The notes under the pieces: model-generated | Database searches by the model: none | What the model was told of the DNA's origin: nothing | What the model saw: only the letters and a program-made list of their open reading frames with translations | DNA from: Symbiodinium natans | Lineage: Eukaryota; Sar; Dinophyceae; Suessiales; Symbiodiniaceae | NCBI GenBank assembly: GCA_905221605.1 | Contig: CAJNDS010000003.1 | Span: 755,001-807,245 of the forward strand | Length of the DNA stretch: 52,245 nt | Reading direction: 5' to 3' | Program-made: the position numbers and the translations under genes | In this document: piece by piece, positions 36,946 through 49,647 of the stretch | How the letters are laid out: each line of letters opens with the position of its first letter | Numbering within the stretch: the stretch's first letter is position 1

Positions 36946-39900
36946 ATGCCTCGCATCTGCCCCGGCATGTCTGGCACGAGTTGCGTTTTCAACGCACGCC
37001 GTGCGGCCGCACCTGTGAATCTACACGCCCACGCTGCGTGTCTTTTTTGCGACTTGGAGCGTCTGGAGACGTTGGTCGCCTCCTCCAGTGGCAGGCAGCA
37101 GGTGATTCGGATGCTGCGTGTGCCTTGGGCTGGTTAACTACCTGTTACTCGTTCGATATAGCATGCTCCCCAAACATGCCTAGTTCCGAGGCGCTCCACG
37201 CCCTCGATGAGGGTGTCTACGACGCGGCCTTGGCACGCATCGGCGAGGTCAGCCCCGATGTGATAGAAATTGACGCAAGGTCGAAGGAGGAGCAAGAGGC
37301 GCTTGCTTGGCGTCTTTCGATTGCGGCACCACCAACTCCGGACGAACTGGCGGAGTACACTACGCTCGTGGAAGCGGACCGCAGCTACGCGCAGCACAAG
37401 TTCTTCCCTCAGCGGCTACGCCGTGTCCGACATGCCGGGTGGCCGTGGCGTAATCCTATGTCGGAGGCACTGCGCGCGCGCATCAGGGATGTGGCGCCCA
37501 ACGACACGGGGCTCCCTTCGGCCTCGACCAGCCCCGCTGCAGTGGCCCTCGAGGCCTGGTGCAAGCACGCCTCTTGGGGTCTTTGTTCGTTGTGTGGCTC
37601 CGTGCAACCCCAGCACTTGAAGGAGTCGGCGACCCGCTCACTCCCGAATGCATTGATCCAGAAGTGCAAGAATTGCTCCAAGCCGACTGGGACCGGCGCT
37701 TGGGTTCCGTGGCCAGAGGAAGTGCCCGAGCCACTTCGTGGGCTTTCTCGCGAGGCGGTGCTGGCACTGCGACCCTTTGATATCGATTGTGGCCCCGAGT
37801 GGAAGGCGGACTATGGATACTATTTCCATAGTTCTATGCTGCGGCTCTCCTGGTCGGCCCTGGACGTCGAATCCAAGATCTCTTCGCTAGATGACCAGCA
37901 GCGCAACGTGGCCAGGGAGGCGCCGCTGTTGCTTATGCTCTACGCACGCGCGCTGCACGTGTGATGTCCTTGCGTTGTAGGCCGCGTGCGCTGCCCTGTT
38001 GCAGGCGTTTGTGTTCCTGATGCACAGCGGCGACTCTTCCTACCGCGACTTCGTGGCTCGCCATCGTCGTTTTCTCGAAAGTTATCCTCACGCGGCAGAT
38101 GACAGGCGCAAGCGGCCTCTCCGCTACATCGAAGAAGAAGCGATCGAGTGTGCCTTGTGGCCCCACCTCTACTGGCACCGACAGCTCTGCGAAACCACCG
38201 TGCGTCTCTCCGACATCCGTCGCCAGGAGCGCCGCAGGGCCACATGGGCTTGCGACGCGGACGAGCCTGCCGACTCGGACGCAGAGCAGGATGCTGTTAC
38301 GGGGACGAGGCAAAGCCTCAAACGCAACTTCCTGGCCAAGGCCATGGGTCCCATCGCCGATTACGCAGGTGACCACGAGCTCGTGCACTTCGTCTTCGAC
38401 CTCGCCACCTGGTCCGATGTTGGCGGCAAGAAGGGGGCCTTGCGCGGAACGCCCATGTGGCAGGTGATGAAGGGCGCGCCTTGGACGCCGCAGTATTGGA
38501 AGATTCGCCACGCCGCGGCCTTGGACATGCAGGCGCAGTGTGGCTTCCCTGTGGCGTTCTTGACATGGGCACCGTTCGAGTGGTCGGCGCCATATCATGA
38601 GTGGCTGCTTCGTCAGATGGCCCAGCTGGGTCGACAGCGCCTGCAGCTCGCCGGTCCGGAGACCCTGCACCTGGCCCACCTGCTGACCGAGTTTTTCCGT
38701 GAGTGGGTCTGTGGGGGCGCCCGCAAAGCCGGCAACGCGTCTGCCACCTGGCGGTCGGCATTGTTCGGTGGCACCTGCCCGGACACGGGCCGTCGTCTTA
38801 AGGTCAACTTTGTCGGCCGCCTCGAGTTCCAGGACGGGAAACGCAAGGAGGCCACACAAAACTACCATGGCCGTGCCGCCGTCCACCTGCATGGCTTGGT
38901 CTTCGCTGAGCGGCTCGCCCCCATGAACTTACACGACAAGGTGTCTGCCACCATTCCAGAGGACGGTCATGCGCTGCGCGGCTATGTGCTAGACGGCCAG
39001 ACAGGGCGCACTGGCAGCGGCTGGCCACAACACGAAGGCCCCAGCGACTGCGATCCCCGGCAAGACGGCGTCCGCCTTCACCACACAGCCTTGGACCAGC
39101 ACTTGGGCGTGCGGGGCTACATCCCGGAGGTGCTGGACGTCCTCAAGTGCCACCAGGATCTTCAGCTTGGGCGCGGAGGCGGCCACATGATCAAGTATGC
39201 AGCCACGTGCTTGCCCAAGTTCAGCGATGGCCCAGGCAAGGAGCTCATGGACGACTCCAGCAGCGCCTACGCAGCTGCCCGGAGAGTGCTCTTCACCTTT
39301 CATCCGGGCGAGCCCGAGATGTGGCTCCTCCTTGCCAACCAAGCCTTCCCCATGTTCTTCATGGGCGGGACCATGCAGCCGATCGTTGCCCCGCACCCGG
39401 GCATGGAGCCGAAGCCAAAGTACGTCCAGCTCTATGAAGAGGCGGCGTGGCGTGGCGAGATGACGCTGCTGGAGTACCTACGGAGGGTGAACAGCAAAGG
39501 TGCCATCCTCGAGCACATCCGCAAGGAATATTTGCGTGGCGATCGGTCCGTCAGCTTGGAAACCTTTGCTTTGCGCTACGAGACCTTCGGCGAGAAGATC
39601 ATCGCAGCCGAAATGGTCTCCATGCTGAACGACAAGTATTACGGCCAGTGGATGGCGCTCAACGTGCCCTACCGCCGTCTGGAAGATCTGCTGGTGCCGG
39701 ATATCGTGGATCTCGTGCCCCCGCAGCTGCAGTTTCTGGCGTGCGCGCTGCACTGGGCGCCCGAACTCTGGCGCAGCGAGCCGCGCATTCGCGAACATAT
39801 GGCCGTCCGGGCGCATCGCGAGGCTCACATCAGCACTGTGACGAGCATGATCGCTGCGCAGGACTTCTTCATCCAGCAACACCTCACAGGGCAGCTGCAG

Positions 39901-41292
39901 CACACTGCAGCGGCCGCCGTCGTGCAGCGAAATCTGGCCAGCCTCATGGAGGTTCGGGATGATGATCTTGTCTTCACCGCTGAGCAAGCTCTGCTGGAGC
40001 AGAACATCAACCGGCGGGTCGACCAAGCGCTGCGGATCCGGCTCGAGGAGAACGACGAAGAGTACGAGCGGCTCCTGGGTCTGGCGGAGGAGCACGGGTC
40101 CATGGTGGCCGGGTCCGGTGCACCGGGGACCGGCAAAACGGCGGTGTTGGATCGCTGCATTCGGAGAGCCCAGCGCCTCGGCGCCCGGGTGCTGCTCGCC
40201 TTGCCCACCGGAGTGCAAAGAGCCCGGATGCGCCAGCGCCACCCGGAGGCGGACCTGGACACCTGCCACGGTGCCTTCCTCTTCCACAAGCCTCTGTCAG
40301 AGGCAATGGGCGTTATGATTGCCTACGACCTCATCGTCGTGGACGAAGCCCCGCAGCTCTTCGAAGAGCATTTCGAGCGGCTGCATGAGATGTGGCTCGC
40401 AGCCGGCAGGGTGCCGTGCGTGGTGTTCGCCGGAGACGAGTGGCAGCTCCCGCCACCTGACCACACCAAACACAGCTTGGTGCGGCATCCCAAATGGAGG
40501 CTCGTGTTCAAGGTTGAGCTCCATCGCGTATGGCGCCAGGGCAGTGATGACCCCCTCCTGGAGAAACTTGCCTTCCTGCGTATGAACAAGCCCACGGGCA
40601 TGGAAGGTGCTCGTTTCGTGCGGGAACAGCTTTGCCGTCGCCACAAGGCCTGGTCCCGCCACCATGAGCCGACTGCCTCGGACATTGCCACTCTGCTGAC
40701 CGTGACGGCGCCCACCACGACCATCATTACCTGCATGCGGCGGGGAGCTGCCTTGGTGAACTTCCTCGCTCTGGAGGTGCTCTTTGAACGACCGGGCCAG
40801 CCCCGACTGGGGCGCGTCGCTGCGGACTACGAGAGCAACCCGCTCAACTTCAATGAGGCCACGGGCAAACTCAGGGAAGACGTGCTGCCCGAGCCGCTGC
40901 CGCTCGTGCTCTACGAGGGCTTGCGAGTTCGGCTGACTCGGAATATGGACAAAAGCCATGACTTCGTCAACGGGATGTTGGCCACGGTGCTGTCCTTCGA
41001 TGGCCTCAAGGCGGCGATCGTCGTGGAGACGGAGACATCGGAAGTTCTTTGCATCTATCCCGTGACGGACGATAGCCATCCGAAGGGCCGTGTCACCTAC
41101 TACCCTATCCGCCCAGGGTACGCGGACACTGTACATAAATTTCAAGGAGCTGAGCTCCCGCATGTGACTTTCTGGCCTGACCGCGCAGGCTGCCCCGCTG
41201 CCGGCTATGTGGCTCTGTCGCGTGTCCGCAAGGACAGCGACTACGTGTTGGGAGGCTGTGTCACAGCGGACCATTTCCTGCCTGCGAGGTAA
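36946..41292 (+). mobile_element. Helitron: rolling-circle Rep-helicase gene, apparently intact
   Basis: Rolling-circle transposase. Exons 36946-37101, 37191-37958 and 38005-41292 give about 1403 residues without stops. Introns are 89 nt (GTGATT...TTCCGAG|G) and 46 nt (GT...TTGCAG|G), both phase 0. N-terminal Cys/His region (CPGMSGTSCVF...CLFC) and a second zinc site (CSLCGS...CKNC, about 37580-37680). The Rep domain has the HUH motif VHLHGLVF (His codons 38884 and 38890) and a Tyr in HMIKYAATCLPK (Tyr codon 39196); the usual partner Tyr four residues before is His. The PIF1-type helicase follows: Walker A GAPGTGKT (40117-40140), Walker B VVDEAPQL (Asp 40342), GDEWQLPPP, TVHKFQGAEL and YVALSRVR. 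Codon use (CGC/CGT Arg) differs from the left gene block. Element ends were not defined. Confidence 0.9.
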
Positions 41293-41837
41293 ACGATGAG
41301 GGGCGACGAATTCCTGCGTGTCCTGTATACCCCCAATCTTCCTGGGTTGGACTTCGCTGACAAGCTTCGAGGAGTCGCCCCAGTTGTCGCACCTCGCACT
41401 TTCGGCGGCGGTCCGAGTGTGTGCAGATCGACTTTGGACAGAGGTGAAGCGCGGTGCACAGAGCCAGCGCGATAGCCATTTTCGAGTCGTCCGCGCACCT
41501 GCGCAAAAACGAAGCTACTCTTTCTGCGCCTGAGAGTCCCGCAGCATGTGCATTCGGTTGCATGAAATCGTACACCGCCCTGCCATTGCCATTGTTGGCT
41601 TAATTTTCGACTTGTTTGCCCCAGACTAGGGCCGTCCTGCAAACTTATGGCGTGCGACTGTCCACGTGCTAAAGGTTTGCAGCGCCCCATCTGCATTAGA
41701 ACCGTTCGCTTTTTTTATTTATTGGCTGGCTCTGGCTGTTTTGTGGCTGGCTTCGGTTTGGTTTCGTGATGAGTATTGTCTGGGTGGCCTCGGGGTGGGC
41801 ATGTCTTCACACTATTGCGTTCAGCTGACCAATGCTA
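41293..41837. other. 3' flank of the Helitron gene
   Basis: No gene. A small hairpin GCGCACCTGCGC at about 41493-41504 and a CGTG/CACG stem followed by CTAA near 41650-41676 are weak candidates for the Helitron 3' terminus. Neither is convincing. Confidence 0.4.
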
Positions 41838-41948
41838 CACCCTAAACCCTAAACCCTAAACCCTAAACCCTAAACCCTAAACCCTAAACCCTAAACCCTA
41901 AACCCTAAACCCTAAACCCTAAACCCTAAACCCTAAACCCTAAACCCC
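41838..41948 (-). repeat. CCCTAAA array
   Basis: About fifteen perfect units. Confidence 0.97.
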
Positions 41949-42342
41949 AACCCCCTGACCCTAGTAGTACCAGGCCTGAAGCCCAAAAACCTTAACTGCT
42001 TAACCGCATAGGGCATAGATGGCTTGAGGGTGTTGTGTTTGGGATTCAGCTAGGTAGGGCTAAGTGTTGATGGTTGCAAGCTCAATGCATTGATGCACAA
42101 GGTAGGTGAACTGTTCGACCTGTTCGTGCTTGGTGTGCTCTAACATATCTGCTTGTCTGTCTGTCATGGGTTCCCCTACAACCCCCTATACTACCCCCCC
42201 CCCTAGGTTCCCCCTTAAACAACCTTACAAATGGCGGGAACCTAAGCCATGAATCTGCATTCACACCTTCAGACCCACCTTCAGACCCCAACCCTAAACC
42301 CTAGGCCCTAAACCGTAAACCCGCACATCAACCGGGCCCCAG

Positions 42343-42412
42343 GCGTCTGCGGCTGGAGGCAGATGCGAACGCCAAGCGATGCTCCAACGTTATTGCTGCT
42401 GAGATGGCCGAA
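42343..42412 (+). CDS. Candidate exon (RLRLEADANAKRCSNVIAAE)
   Basis: 70-nt island between ggccccag|G and GTTTGATC, open on + as strongly helical sequence. Telomere-like units lie on both sides. Confidence 0.5.
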
Positions 42413-42427
42413 GTTTGATCTGTTCAG

Positions 42428-42512
42428 AGGTTAGGGTTTAGGGTTTAGGACTTAGGGTTCAGGATCTAGGGTTTAGGGTTTAGGGTTTAGGGTTCAGGGT
42501 TCAGGGTTTAGA
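42428..42512 (+). repeat. TTTAGGG tract
   Basis: Degenerate to perfect units with TTCAGGG variants, 16 bp after the candidate donor at 42413. Confidence 0.93.
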
Positions 42513-43169
42513 CATGTTTAGGCGTGGAGCTTCCTTTATACTCGTACTATCAGAGGCCCTGTTGGCAAACCCTGAAGCTGCTCGTAAGAGGCTTGCACAA
42601 AACGAAGCTGCCCAGCTGTAGTACAGGCAGCTTTGAAGCGCAGTTTTAAGCTCGAAGCCCCTGGCACCCTAAACCCTAAACCCTGAACCCTAAACCCTAA
42701 ACCCTAAACCCTGAGCCCCCGGCTGCCAGAATCGAACTATCGGGGTGGAAGCTAAGCCCAGACCCGAAACCCGTCCTGCCCCCCCCCCCAAACACCCCCA
42801 TGGCCCGAATCTAGGAGTTGTGCATGAGGTGCCCTACACCATCCCGAACCCGAGGTCAATAAAAGGGGAAGGTGCCTCCCGAATTCCTACTAAGACTAAA
42901 CAGAAACTGGCATAACCCTGCCCTCCCCCCGAAACCCCCAACCCTCCCAACCCCCTAACCCCCCTAAGCCCCCAAGCCTCCCCGCCAAACCCCCAAACCT
43001 CCAAACCCCGAAACCCCCCGAACCTCCCGGGCCTGCCTGAACCCTGAACATTAAACCCTAAACCCCCTAATCCTTAAACCCTAAACCCTAAACCCTTGAA
43101 CCCTGAAATTTCAGGGGCTTTGAGCCTTCATTCATCTGAGGGGAGCATCGGTTTCAGGGGGCCGGTCCT

Positions 43170-43290
43170 ACCGTGTTTAGGGTTTAGGGTTTAGGGTTTA
43201 GGGTTTAGGGTTTAGGGTTTAGGGTTTTAGGGTTTAGGGTTTAGGGTTTAGGGTTTAGGGTTTAGGGTTTGGGTTCAGGGTTAGTGTGAA
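43170..43290 (+). repeat. TTTAGGG array
   Basis: About fifteen units with one TTTTAGGG. Confidence 0.95.
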
Positions 43291-43967
43291 GGGTTTAGGA
43301 TTTAATGGAGAGGTTAGGAACTGCTAAGGGGGTTAAGGCTCAGGGATCGTAGAGTTTTTGGGACTCCGGGGGGGGGGGGGGGGTTTGTGGGTTTGGGGCG
43401 GGAGTGCGAGAATCCTAAATCCTAAACCCTAAGCCGTACTCACGGCAGGGGTTGGGGGGTTGGGGGGGTTGGTTGACAGCAGTTTGATTCAGGGTCTCAG
43501 GTTCCAAACCCGAAATCCTAAACCCTAAACCCTGACAGGGATAGGAGTCTGGCGTTCAGAAGGGACTTGGCCCTTCTTAAAGTAGGGAACTAAGGAAGGA
43601 GGTGCCCCATCGAAGCCTTCTTATGGAGGGGGATGCAGCGTGCCGAGTTCCCGAATGCACTTAGGATTTAGGGTTTAGGGTTTAGGGTTTAGGGTAAGAA
43701 CTAAGAACAGGTAAGCTGGATTGCTGGGATGTCTTAGGGACGGGCCGGTGGTGAGGTTAAAAGTTTAAGGAAACCGGGCCTGAGAGTTCGAACCCCTGAG
43801 ATCTGGCTGCTCCTTTCGGGTGAAGAAAATACGCACCCGGAACGTTTAAAAAGTGCGTGCTGGACTGACGCACCGACGAGCTTGAGCTTGTTTTCGTTTT
43901 GCTTCTTTTTCCGCCCCAGCACTGCAGCTGCATGGGGTAGCAGTGGCACCACCTAAATGAAAGCCCT

Positions 43968-44072
43968 GAACCCTAAACCCTAAACCCTAAACCCTAAACC
44001 CTAAACCCTAAACCCTAAACCCTAAACCCTAAACCCTAAACCCTAAACCCTAAACCCTAAACCCTAAACCCT
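43968..44072 (-). repeat. CCCTAAA array
   Basis: About fourteen perfect units. Confidence 0.97.
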
Positions 44073-44469
44073 GGCCCCCAGAATGCCCCAAAACCCCAAA
44101 CTCTAAACCGTAGACTTCGAAGCCTAAACTCTTAGACCCTCAAAAATCCCGTCACCAGGAGGCTGTCGCAGCTTCGGGCGCGCGTTTCTGCACCACCCAA
44201 TCCCAAGCGTCAGGTTTAGGGATTTGACCTAGACCCTAAACCCTAAACCCTAGACCCCAGGCCCTAAACCCTAGCAGTCTGCGACGACCTCGAGGGCGTT
44301 TTCGGGCTTCGGGCCGGTCGCGACCATGAAGCTTAGTTCTACTCTTAAGCGCCTCCCTCCAATCTTAGGTACTTACATGGTGGCTTAGTTTGGGAGCCGG
44401 TCCTTATATACCCCTTATGTATTAAACTGCCTTGCTCTAGCTCTTAAGCTGGGCTTTTAGACAAGTAAT

Positions 44470-44531
44470 TGGAGAATTCAGAATGATACCACATAAAAAT
44501 TTCCATTTATTCGGTCTTGACGGTTTAGGGT
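44470..44531 (+). repeat. Dispersed repeat copy B joined to a TTTAGGG tract
   Basis: Shares GATACCACA..AAATTTC.ATTT and the abrupt junction to telomere-like units with 23273-23333. Confidence 0.75.
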
Positions 44532-44939
44532 TTAGGGTTGAGGGGTGTAGGGCCTAACCCCCAACACAGTAGGTAGCTGAGGACCCTGAAGTTAAGCTCT
44601 ACCCCCCTCACCCCTAAACTTAAGATCCTACACCCGCCGAACACTTGCATAATAGGTAGAGACCGCTAAACCGCTAGACCCTGAGGCCCTTAAACCCGAA
44701 ACCCTAAGCCTTTCGCGGCCGGAACTGCCAGACTTCCCCGATGCTCTTGCTTTTGCACTAGGGCAGGGCCACGGCGGGGTGCAGGTGGCTCTAGTGCAGA
44801 GTTCAGGGAGGTTTCCGGGGATTAGGGCATGCATACCACCAGCTGCAAGCCCCTAAATCCCAAGACGCAAACCCTGAATCCTATGCTCTGACACCCATAT
44901 AGACCCTTTTAAGGTCCACCCCCTAAACGGTAAACCGTC

Positions 44940-45122
44940 CTAAACCCTCAACCCTAAACCCTAAACCCTAAACTCTAAACCCTAAATCCTAAATCCTAAG
45001 CCCTAAGCCCTAAGCCCTAAGCCCCAAGCCCCAAGCCCCAAGCCCCAAGCCCCAAGCCCCAAGCCCCAAGCCCCAAGCCCCAAGCCCCAAGCCCCAAGCC
45101 CCAAGCCCCAAGCCCAAGCCCT
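44940..45122 (-). repeat. CCCTAAA then (GCCCCAA)n block
   Basis: Five or so CCCTAAA units, a few CCCTAAG, then about fifteen perfect GCCCCAA units. Confidence 0.95.
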
Positions 45123-45261
45123 ATAAGCGCTAGTCGACCCTGGGTCATAGAGACGCAAGTTTGCTGGGCGCCGCACGCCGCCTGTGGCCCTGCAGGCACC
45201 CAGTCATCGTCGGCACGAGACACCATGGTGTGAGGGAAGGAGGTCTAAAAGACAAGGGGTT

Positions 45262-45375
45262 TTGGGTTCAGGGTGCTAGGGTTTAGGGGTTTAGGGGTTT
45301 AGGTTTTAGGTTTTTTAGGGTTTTAGGGTTGTAGGGTTTTAGGGTTTTAGGTTTTTTGGGGTTTAGGGTTCTGGG
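45262..45375 (+). repeat. TTTAGGG / TTTTAGGG tract
   Basis: Mixed 7- and 8-bp units. Confidence 0.9.
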
Positions 45376-45504
45376 TTTCGAGTGGGCCCTTGGGATATTA
45401 TTTGATGTTCTCTCTCAGTCGCTGTGGCAAGAGTAAGATGTCTCAGAGTGTTTTTGCTCTCCAGCCCCGGCCAGGTGACTTGGAATGATTCAGGTTCTAC
45501 GATT

Positions 45505-45560
45505 ACGTAAACCCTAAACCCTAAACCCTAAACCCTAAACCCTAAACCCTAAACCCTAAT
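45505..45560 (-). repeat. CCCTAAA tract
   Basis: Seven perfect units. Confidence 0.95.
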
Positions 45561-45761
45561 CCATGTTAGGGTGTAGTCCAATGCCGAGAGCATACAATGG
45601 CATACGAGCCCAGCACAGGGTGAGCAAGCCAATCTGGTCACCTTCCCTCCAGTTGTCTTGGCTGACAAGCCAGCATGATGCTCTGGACTCTTGTTGCAAC
45701 CTTTCCCGGGTTGCCAGCACCGTGTGGGCCGTCGTGCAGGCGCGCGCGTGGTACTTTCCTG

Positions 45762-45843
45762 GACCCTAAACCCTAAACCCTAAACCCTAAACCCTAAACC
45801 CTAAACCCTAAACCCTAAACCCTAAACCCTAAACCCTAAACCC
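45762..45843 (-). repeat. CCCTAAA array
   Basis: About eleven perfect units. Confidence 0.97.
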
Positions 45844-45954
45844 AAGATTCCCAAAAGCCTCCAAGACGCCAGGGTCTCGAAAGTGCCGTCTCCCTACATG
45901 GAGACACCTGATTGCCAGGGGTAGGTGAGCATGGGAAGCAAGCTAGCCATGCAT

Positions 45955-46026
45955 ATAGGATTTAGGGTTCAGGGTTCAGGGTTTAGGGTTTAGGGTTTAG
46001 GGTTTAGGGTTTAGGGTTTAGGGTGA
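45955..46026 (+). repeat. TTTAGGG tract
   Basis: About nine units with TTCAGGG at the start. Confidence 0.95.
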
Positions 46027-46454
46027 CCTCCTCATGGGCTCGTTTGGTCTTCGGGAGCTTCAACGAGGTCTCGTGGTCCAGTTGCGCGTAGTGCTCAGGG
46101 CCCCTAGATCTTGATGGGGGCGGCATCTTCCCATGCTCGGCCATCCTCCCGAGAGAAGCCATCGTTTTGATCCGGGAGCAGAAAGGCCCAAGAAGGGCCT
46201 TGGATGCTAGAGATGCAGGGATCCAGAAACGGAGCCCTGCAATCTACCAGGAGTTTTAGGGGTGCCGAGGTCATCGCGAAAAACCGAAGCTCAAAAAAGG
46301 CTTTATAAACACCCTAAACCTTAAACCTTATAAACCTTAAACCTTAAACCGTAAATCCTCTAAAAGCCTGAGCCCAAAATAACCCCAGAAGGCTTTGCTT
46401 TCACACCCAGGTTGCCGGTCCATCTTGCGACCTCTGGACCCCAAAAGATTGTCA

Positions 46455-46552
46455 TTAGGGTTTAGGGTTTAGGGTTTGGGGTTTAGGGTTTAGGGTTTAG
46501 GGTTTAGGGTTTAGGGTTTAGGGTTTAGGGTTTAGGGTTTAGGGTTTAGGGC
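46455..46552 (+). repeat. TTTAGGG array
   Basis: About fourteen units. Confidence 0.97.
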
Positions 46553-46983
46553 AGAGAAGAGAAGCTCCAGAGGTGCAGGGTCGGGATGTTCAGTGGTTTT
46601 GGGCTTAGGGTTGTTGAGGGTTTAGGGTTTCGGAGTCAGGGTTTAGGGTTTAGGGTTCAGGGTTTAGGGTTTAGGGTTTGGGGTTTCGGGTTTAGGGCTT
46701 CAGGTACCAGACCCTTCTGCGACTTCAGAGACCTCACGGCCCCCTAAAATCTTCGATTCACCGGCATCGAGGACAGTGTTCTTTGCGTTCGGTCCCGTCT
46801 CCTAGTGCTAGACCCTTAAATCGGACTTACAGGGCATAGGGTTTAGGCTTTAGGGCTTATGAAGCCCTACATCCTAAACCCATCCATGGACTCCGTTTAG
46901 GTCTGCAAACCCTCGAGGTCCCCGAAGCCCTAAACCACGGGCCCATGAACAGCCCGCACCCGGAAGCCTGACTTTCTCCTACA

Positions 46984-47048
46984 GGGTTTAGGGTTTAGGG
47001 TTTAGGGTTTAGGGTTTAGGGTTTAGGGTTTAGGGTTTAGGGTTTAGG
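46984..47048 (+). repeat. TTTAGGG tract
   Basis: Nine perfect units. Confidence 0.96.
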
Positions 47049-47281
47049 TATCCTGAAGGCTCAGAATAACGCCACAAACGGCCTTTGGCCCCAAGAAAGC
47101 TCTAAAAAGAAGAGTCCTTGGAGCCTTGGGGTACTTAGACGCTACTTACCAAGTCCCAGGTATCAGGCACGGCAGCTGCTAGAATCGACTTCTTGAAACC
47201 ATGTTTTGGGTCACTTCTGCTTGTGCTGTTCGCTTCCCGGAGCCATGAACCTCTAAGATTCCAAATAACTACTACATACCA

Positions 47282-47316
47282 TCTCTCTCTCTCTCTCTCT
47301 CGCTCTCTCTCTCTCT
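47282..47316. repeat. (CT)n microsatellite
   Basis: Short CT repeat with one CG interruption. Confidence 0.9.
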
Positions 47317-48133
47317 TGTCCATGAAAAATGTATGTATATACAGGGGTCTTTCATTCAGGGCTCAGGGTTTAGGGCTTACAGCAAAACACCTCCTTCAAG
47401 CCACATAGGCCCACATAGCATGCAAGGGAACCCACCGTGCACTTGGAACGCCGCCTGCCACGGGTGTTGCATGCTCGTCGACTGTACAGGGCGAGGATTG
47501 TGTGACGCCTCGCGAAAATTGAAGATGTGTGGTTCTGTGAATTATCAGGGCCCCTTTTGGGGGGTTCTTCTTATACGGTGCCGTACAAACACAGGGACCC
47601 AAGAAAGGAAACCTATTTCAGAGAACTACTCAAATATGGTTTGGGGTTTATCTTCAAGGGGTTGCGGGCCCCAATCAGGAGTGCCAGCATAAGGGTTGGT
47701 CTACGTGGCTGTAGGGCTCGGGGTAAACCCCAAACCCTCGACCCCCGACCCCAAATTTTAAACCCCGAACTGCTCTAACCCTAAACTCCAAACCCTAAAC
47801 CCTGAACCCTGAACCCTGAACCCTGAACCTTAAACCCTAAACCCTAACCTACAGTGGATCCCCCGAATCGTTTTGGGTTTTGGGGTGGCCTTTGGGCCCT
47901 TGGGCCTCTCGACCTGCAAACCTTCAACCCAGAACCTTGAAAAAGCAACCGGTGAACTAAACCTTCAAACCACACCCTAAGCTCTGAACCCTAGACCCTA
48001 GACCCCAAACCTTACACCCTAAACCCTAAACCTTCAACCCTAAACTAAACCCTACACCCTAACACCCTAACACCCTAACGCCCTATAACCCTTAACTCTA
48101 ACCCTCTTCATGTAGAGCCCAGACTTTCCCCAG

Positions 48134-48194
48134 GCGCAAATCCTGCGGCACCTGGTAGAGTCGAACAAGTTCCAGCTCAGCCGCTTGCTTGCTT
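48134..48194 (+). CDS. Candidate exon (AQILRHLVESNKFQLSRLLA)
   Basis: 61-nt island between ctttccccag|G and GTTTAGGG, in phase 0 at entry. The donor is the first base pair of a long TTTAGGG array, so the intron would start with telomere-type repeat. Confidence 0.55.
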
Positions 48195-48420
48195 GTTTAG
48201 GGTTTAGGGTTTAGGGTTTAGGGTTTAGGGTTTAGGGTTTAGGGTTTAGGGTTTAGGGTTTAGGGTTTAGGGTTTAGGGTTTAGGGTTTAGGGTGCAGGG
48301 TGCAGGGTGTAGGGTGTAGGGTGTAGGGTGTAGGGTGTAGGGTGTAGAGTTCAGGGTTTTAGGGTTTAGGGTTTAGGGTTTAGGGTGTAGGGCCTTGGGG
48401 TTTAGAGGTTAGTGTGTAGG
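48195..48420 (+). repeat. TTTAGGG array with TGTAGGG block
   Basis: About fourteen perfect units, then GCAGGGT and GTAGGGT variant blocks, then TTTAGGG again. Confidence 0.97.
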
Positions 48421-49044
48421 GTAAGTCCCAAGGTCCCCAAGGCCAACGCCCTACGTTTCATAGCCCCTGTCGACCCCAAACCCTAAACCCTAAACCCTAC
48501 ACCCGAAGCCTCAAAGTTCGATCACTCCAGGCAGGACATTGGGACATCTTACATCTCTGCTTCTTGGGATTAGGGTTCGAGGAGTTAGGGCTCAGGGTTT
48601 AGGGTTTAGGGTTCGTATACCTTAGCACTTGCGATGACTCTGGAACCCCGAAGCCCAAAAGCCCGCTAAAGAGCATAAGCCCTGTAAGCATAACCCCCCT
48701 TCCCTATTTAACACGAAGCAAGATCGGAGAAGCCGCAGGAACATCTTCAAACAGAACGCTGCACGCCCGGAAAAAAAAAAAAAAAAAAACACCAAGCCCT
48801 AACCCTAAACCCTAAAACGCCCTGAGCCCTAACCCTACTAGTAAACCCTAAAACACCCTCAACAACCAACAAAGCCTTCAAAATGACCTACATGCCACAC
48901 TGAAAGGCCTGTCTCACCGTTTACAGCCCTCTCAAAACCCTTTAACAACCTCAAAAGCCCTGGTTTTTACCCGTTAGCAACCTCAACAGCCCTGCAACAA
49001 CACCGACCAAACCCTTAATCTCTTAAGAGTCAGGCCCTCCTAGC

Positions 49045-49195
49045 TAAACCCTAAACCCTAAACCCTAAACCCTAAACCCTAAACCCTAAACCCTAAACCC
49101 TAAACCCTAAACCCTCAACCCTCAACCCTCAACCCTAAACCCTAAACCCTAAACCCTAAACCCTAAACCCTAAACCCTAAACCCTAAACCCTCGA
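49045..49195 (-). repeat. CCCTAAA array with CCCTCAA block
   Basis: Perfect units interrupted by three CCCTCAA units, the same arrangement as at 22556-22660 and 49738-49868. Confidence 0.97.
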
Positions 49196-49223
49196 CCTAG
49201 ACCACCCGGCGCCCTCTTGAGAG

Positions 49224-49260
49224 GCCCAGACTTGACGGACGAAAAGTCAAGCCGACACCG
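49224..49260 (+). CDS. Candidate exon (PRLDGRKVKPTP)
   Basis: 37-nt island between ttgagag|G and GTTTCTTTGG. Short, so weakly supported alone. Confidence 0.35.
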
Positions 49261-49647
49261 GTTTCTTTGGTTTAGAGTTTTAGGGTTTAGGGTTTGGGGT
49301 TTAGGGTTTAGGGTTGGGGAGAGCTTTGGAGTTTAAGGTTTCAGGGTTGGGATTTTTTGGGCTGAGGGGTTTGGGGCTTTGGGGTGTATGAGGTTTGAGG
49401 CTTGCAGGTCTCATAGTTTAGGGTTTACAGCAGGCCTGAGGACTTGGGCTTACAGAGTTTAGGGTTGACAGCGCTTCCGGTAACTCCTTAATGCAAGAGC
49501 CCTGAGCAGGCTCTACTTTTTCATCGCACTGTTAAATCCTTCTTTTTTGGGGTGCGACCTGAACCCGCAACCACAAAACCCGAAGCCCTAAAGCCCCAAA
49601 ACCCTACACTCTAAACCCGAAGCCCTAAACCCTAAACCCATCTCGAG

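Noticed and set aside
37933-41274. Long minus-strand frames opposite the Helitron
   Set aside because: Shadows of a GC-rich coding strand; the + frame carries all helicase and Rep motifs.
41493-41676. Helitron 3' terminus (hairpin plus CTRR)
   Set aside because: The GC hairpin is followed by CTAC rather than CTRR, and the stem before CTAA is only four pairs.
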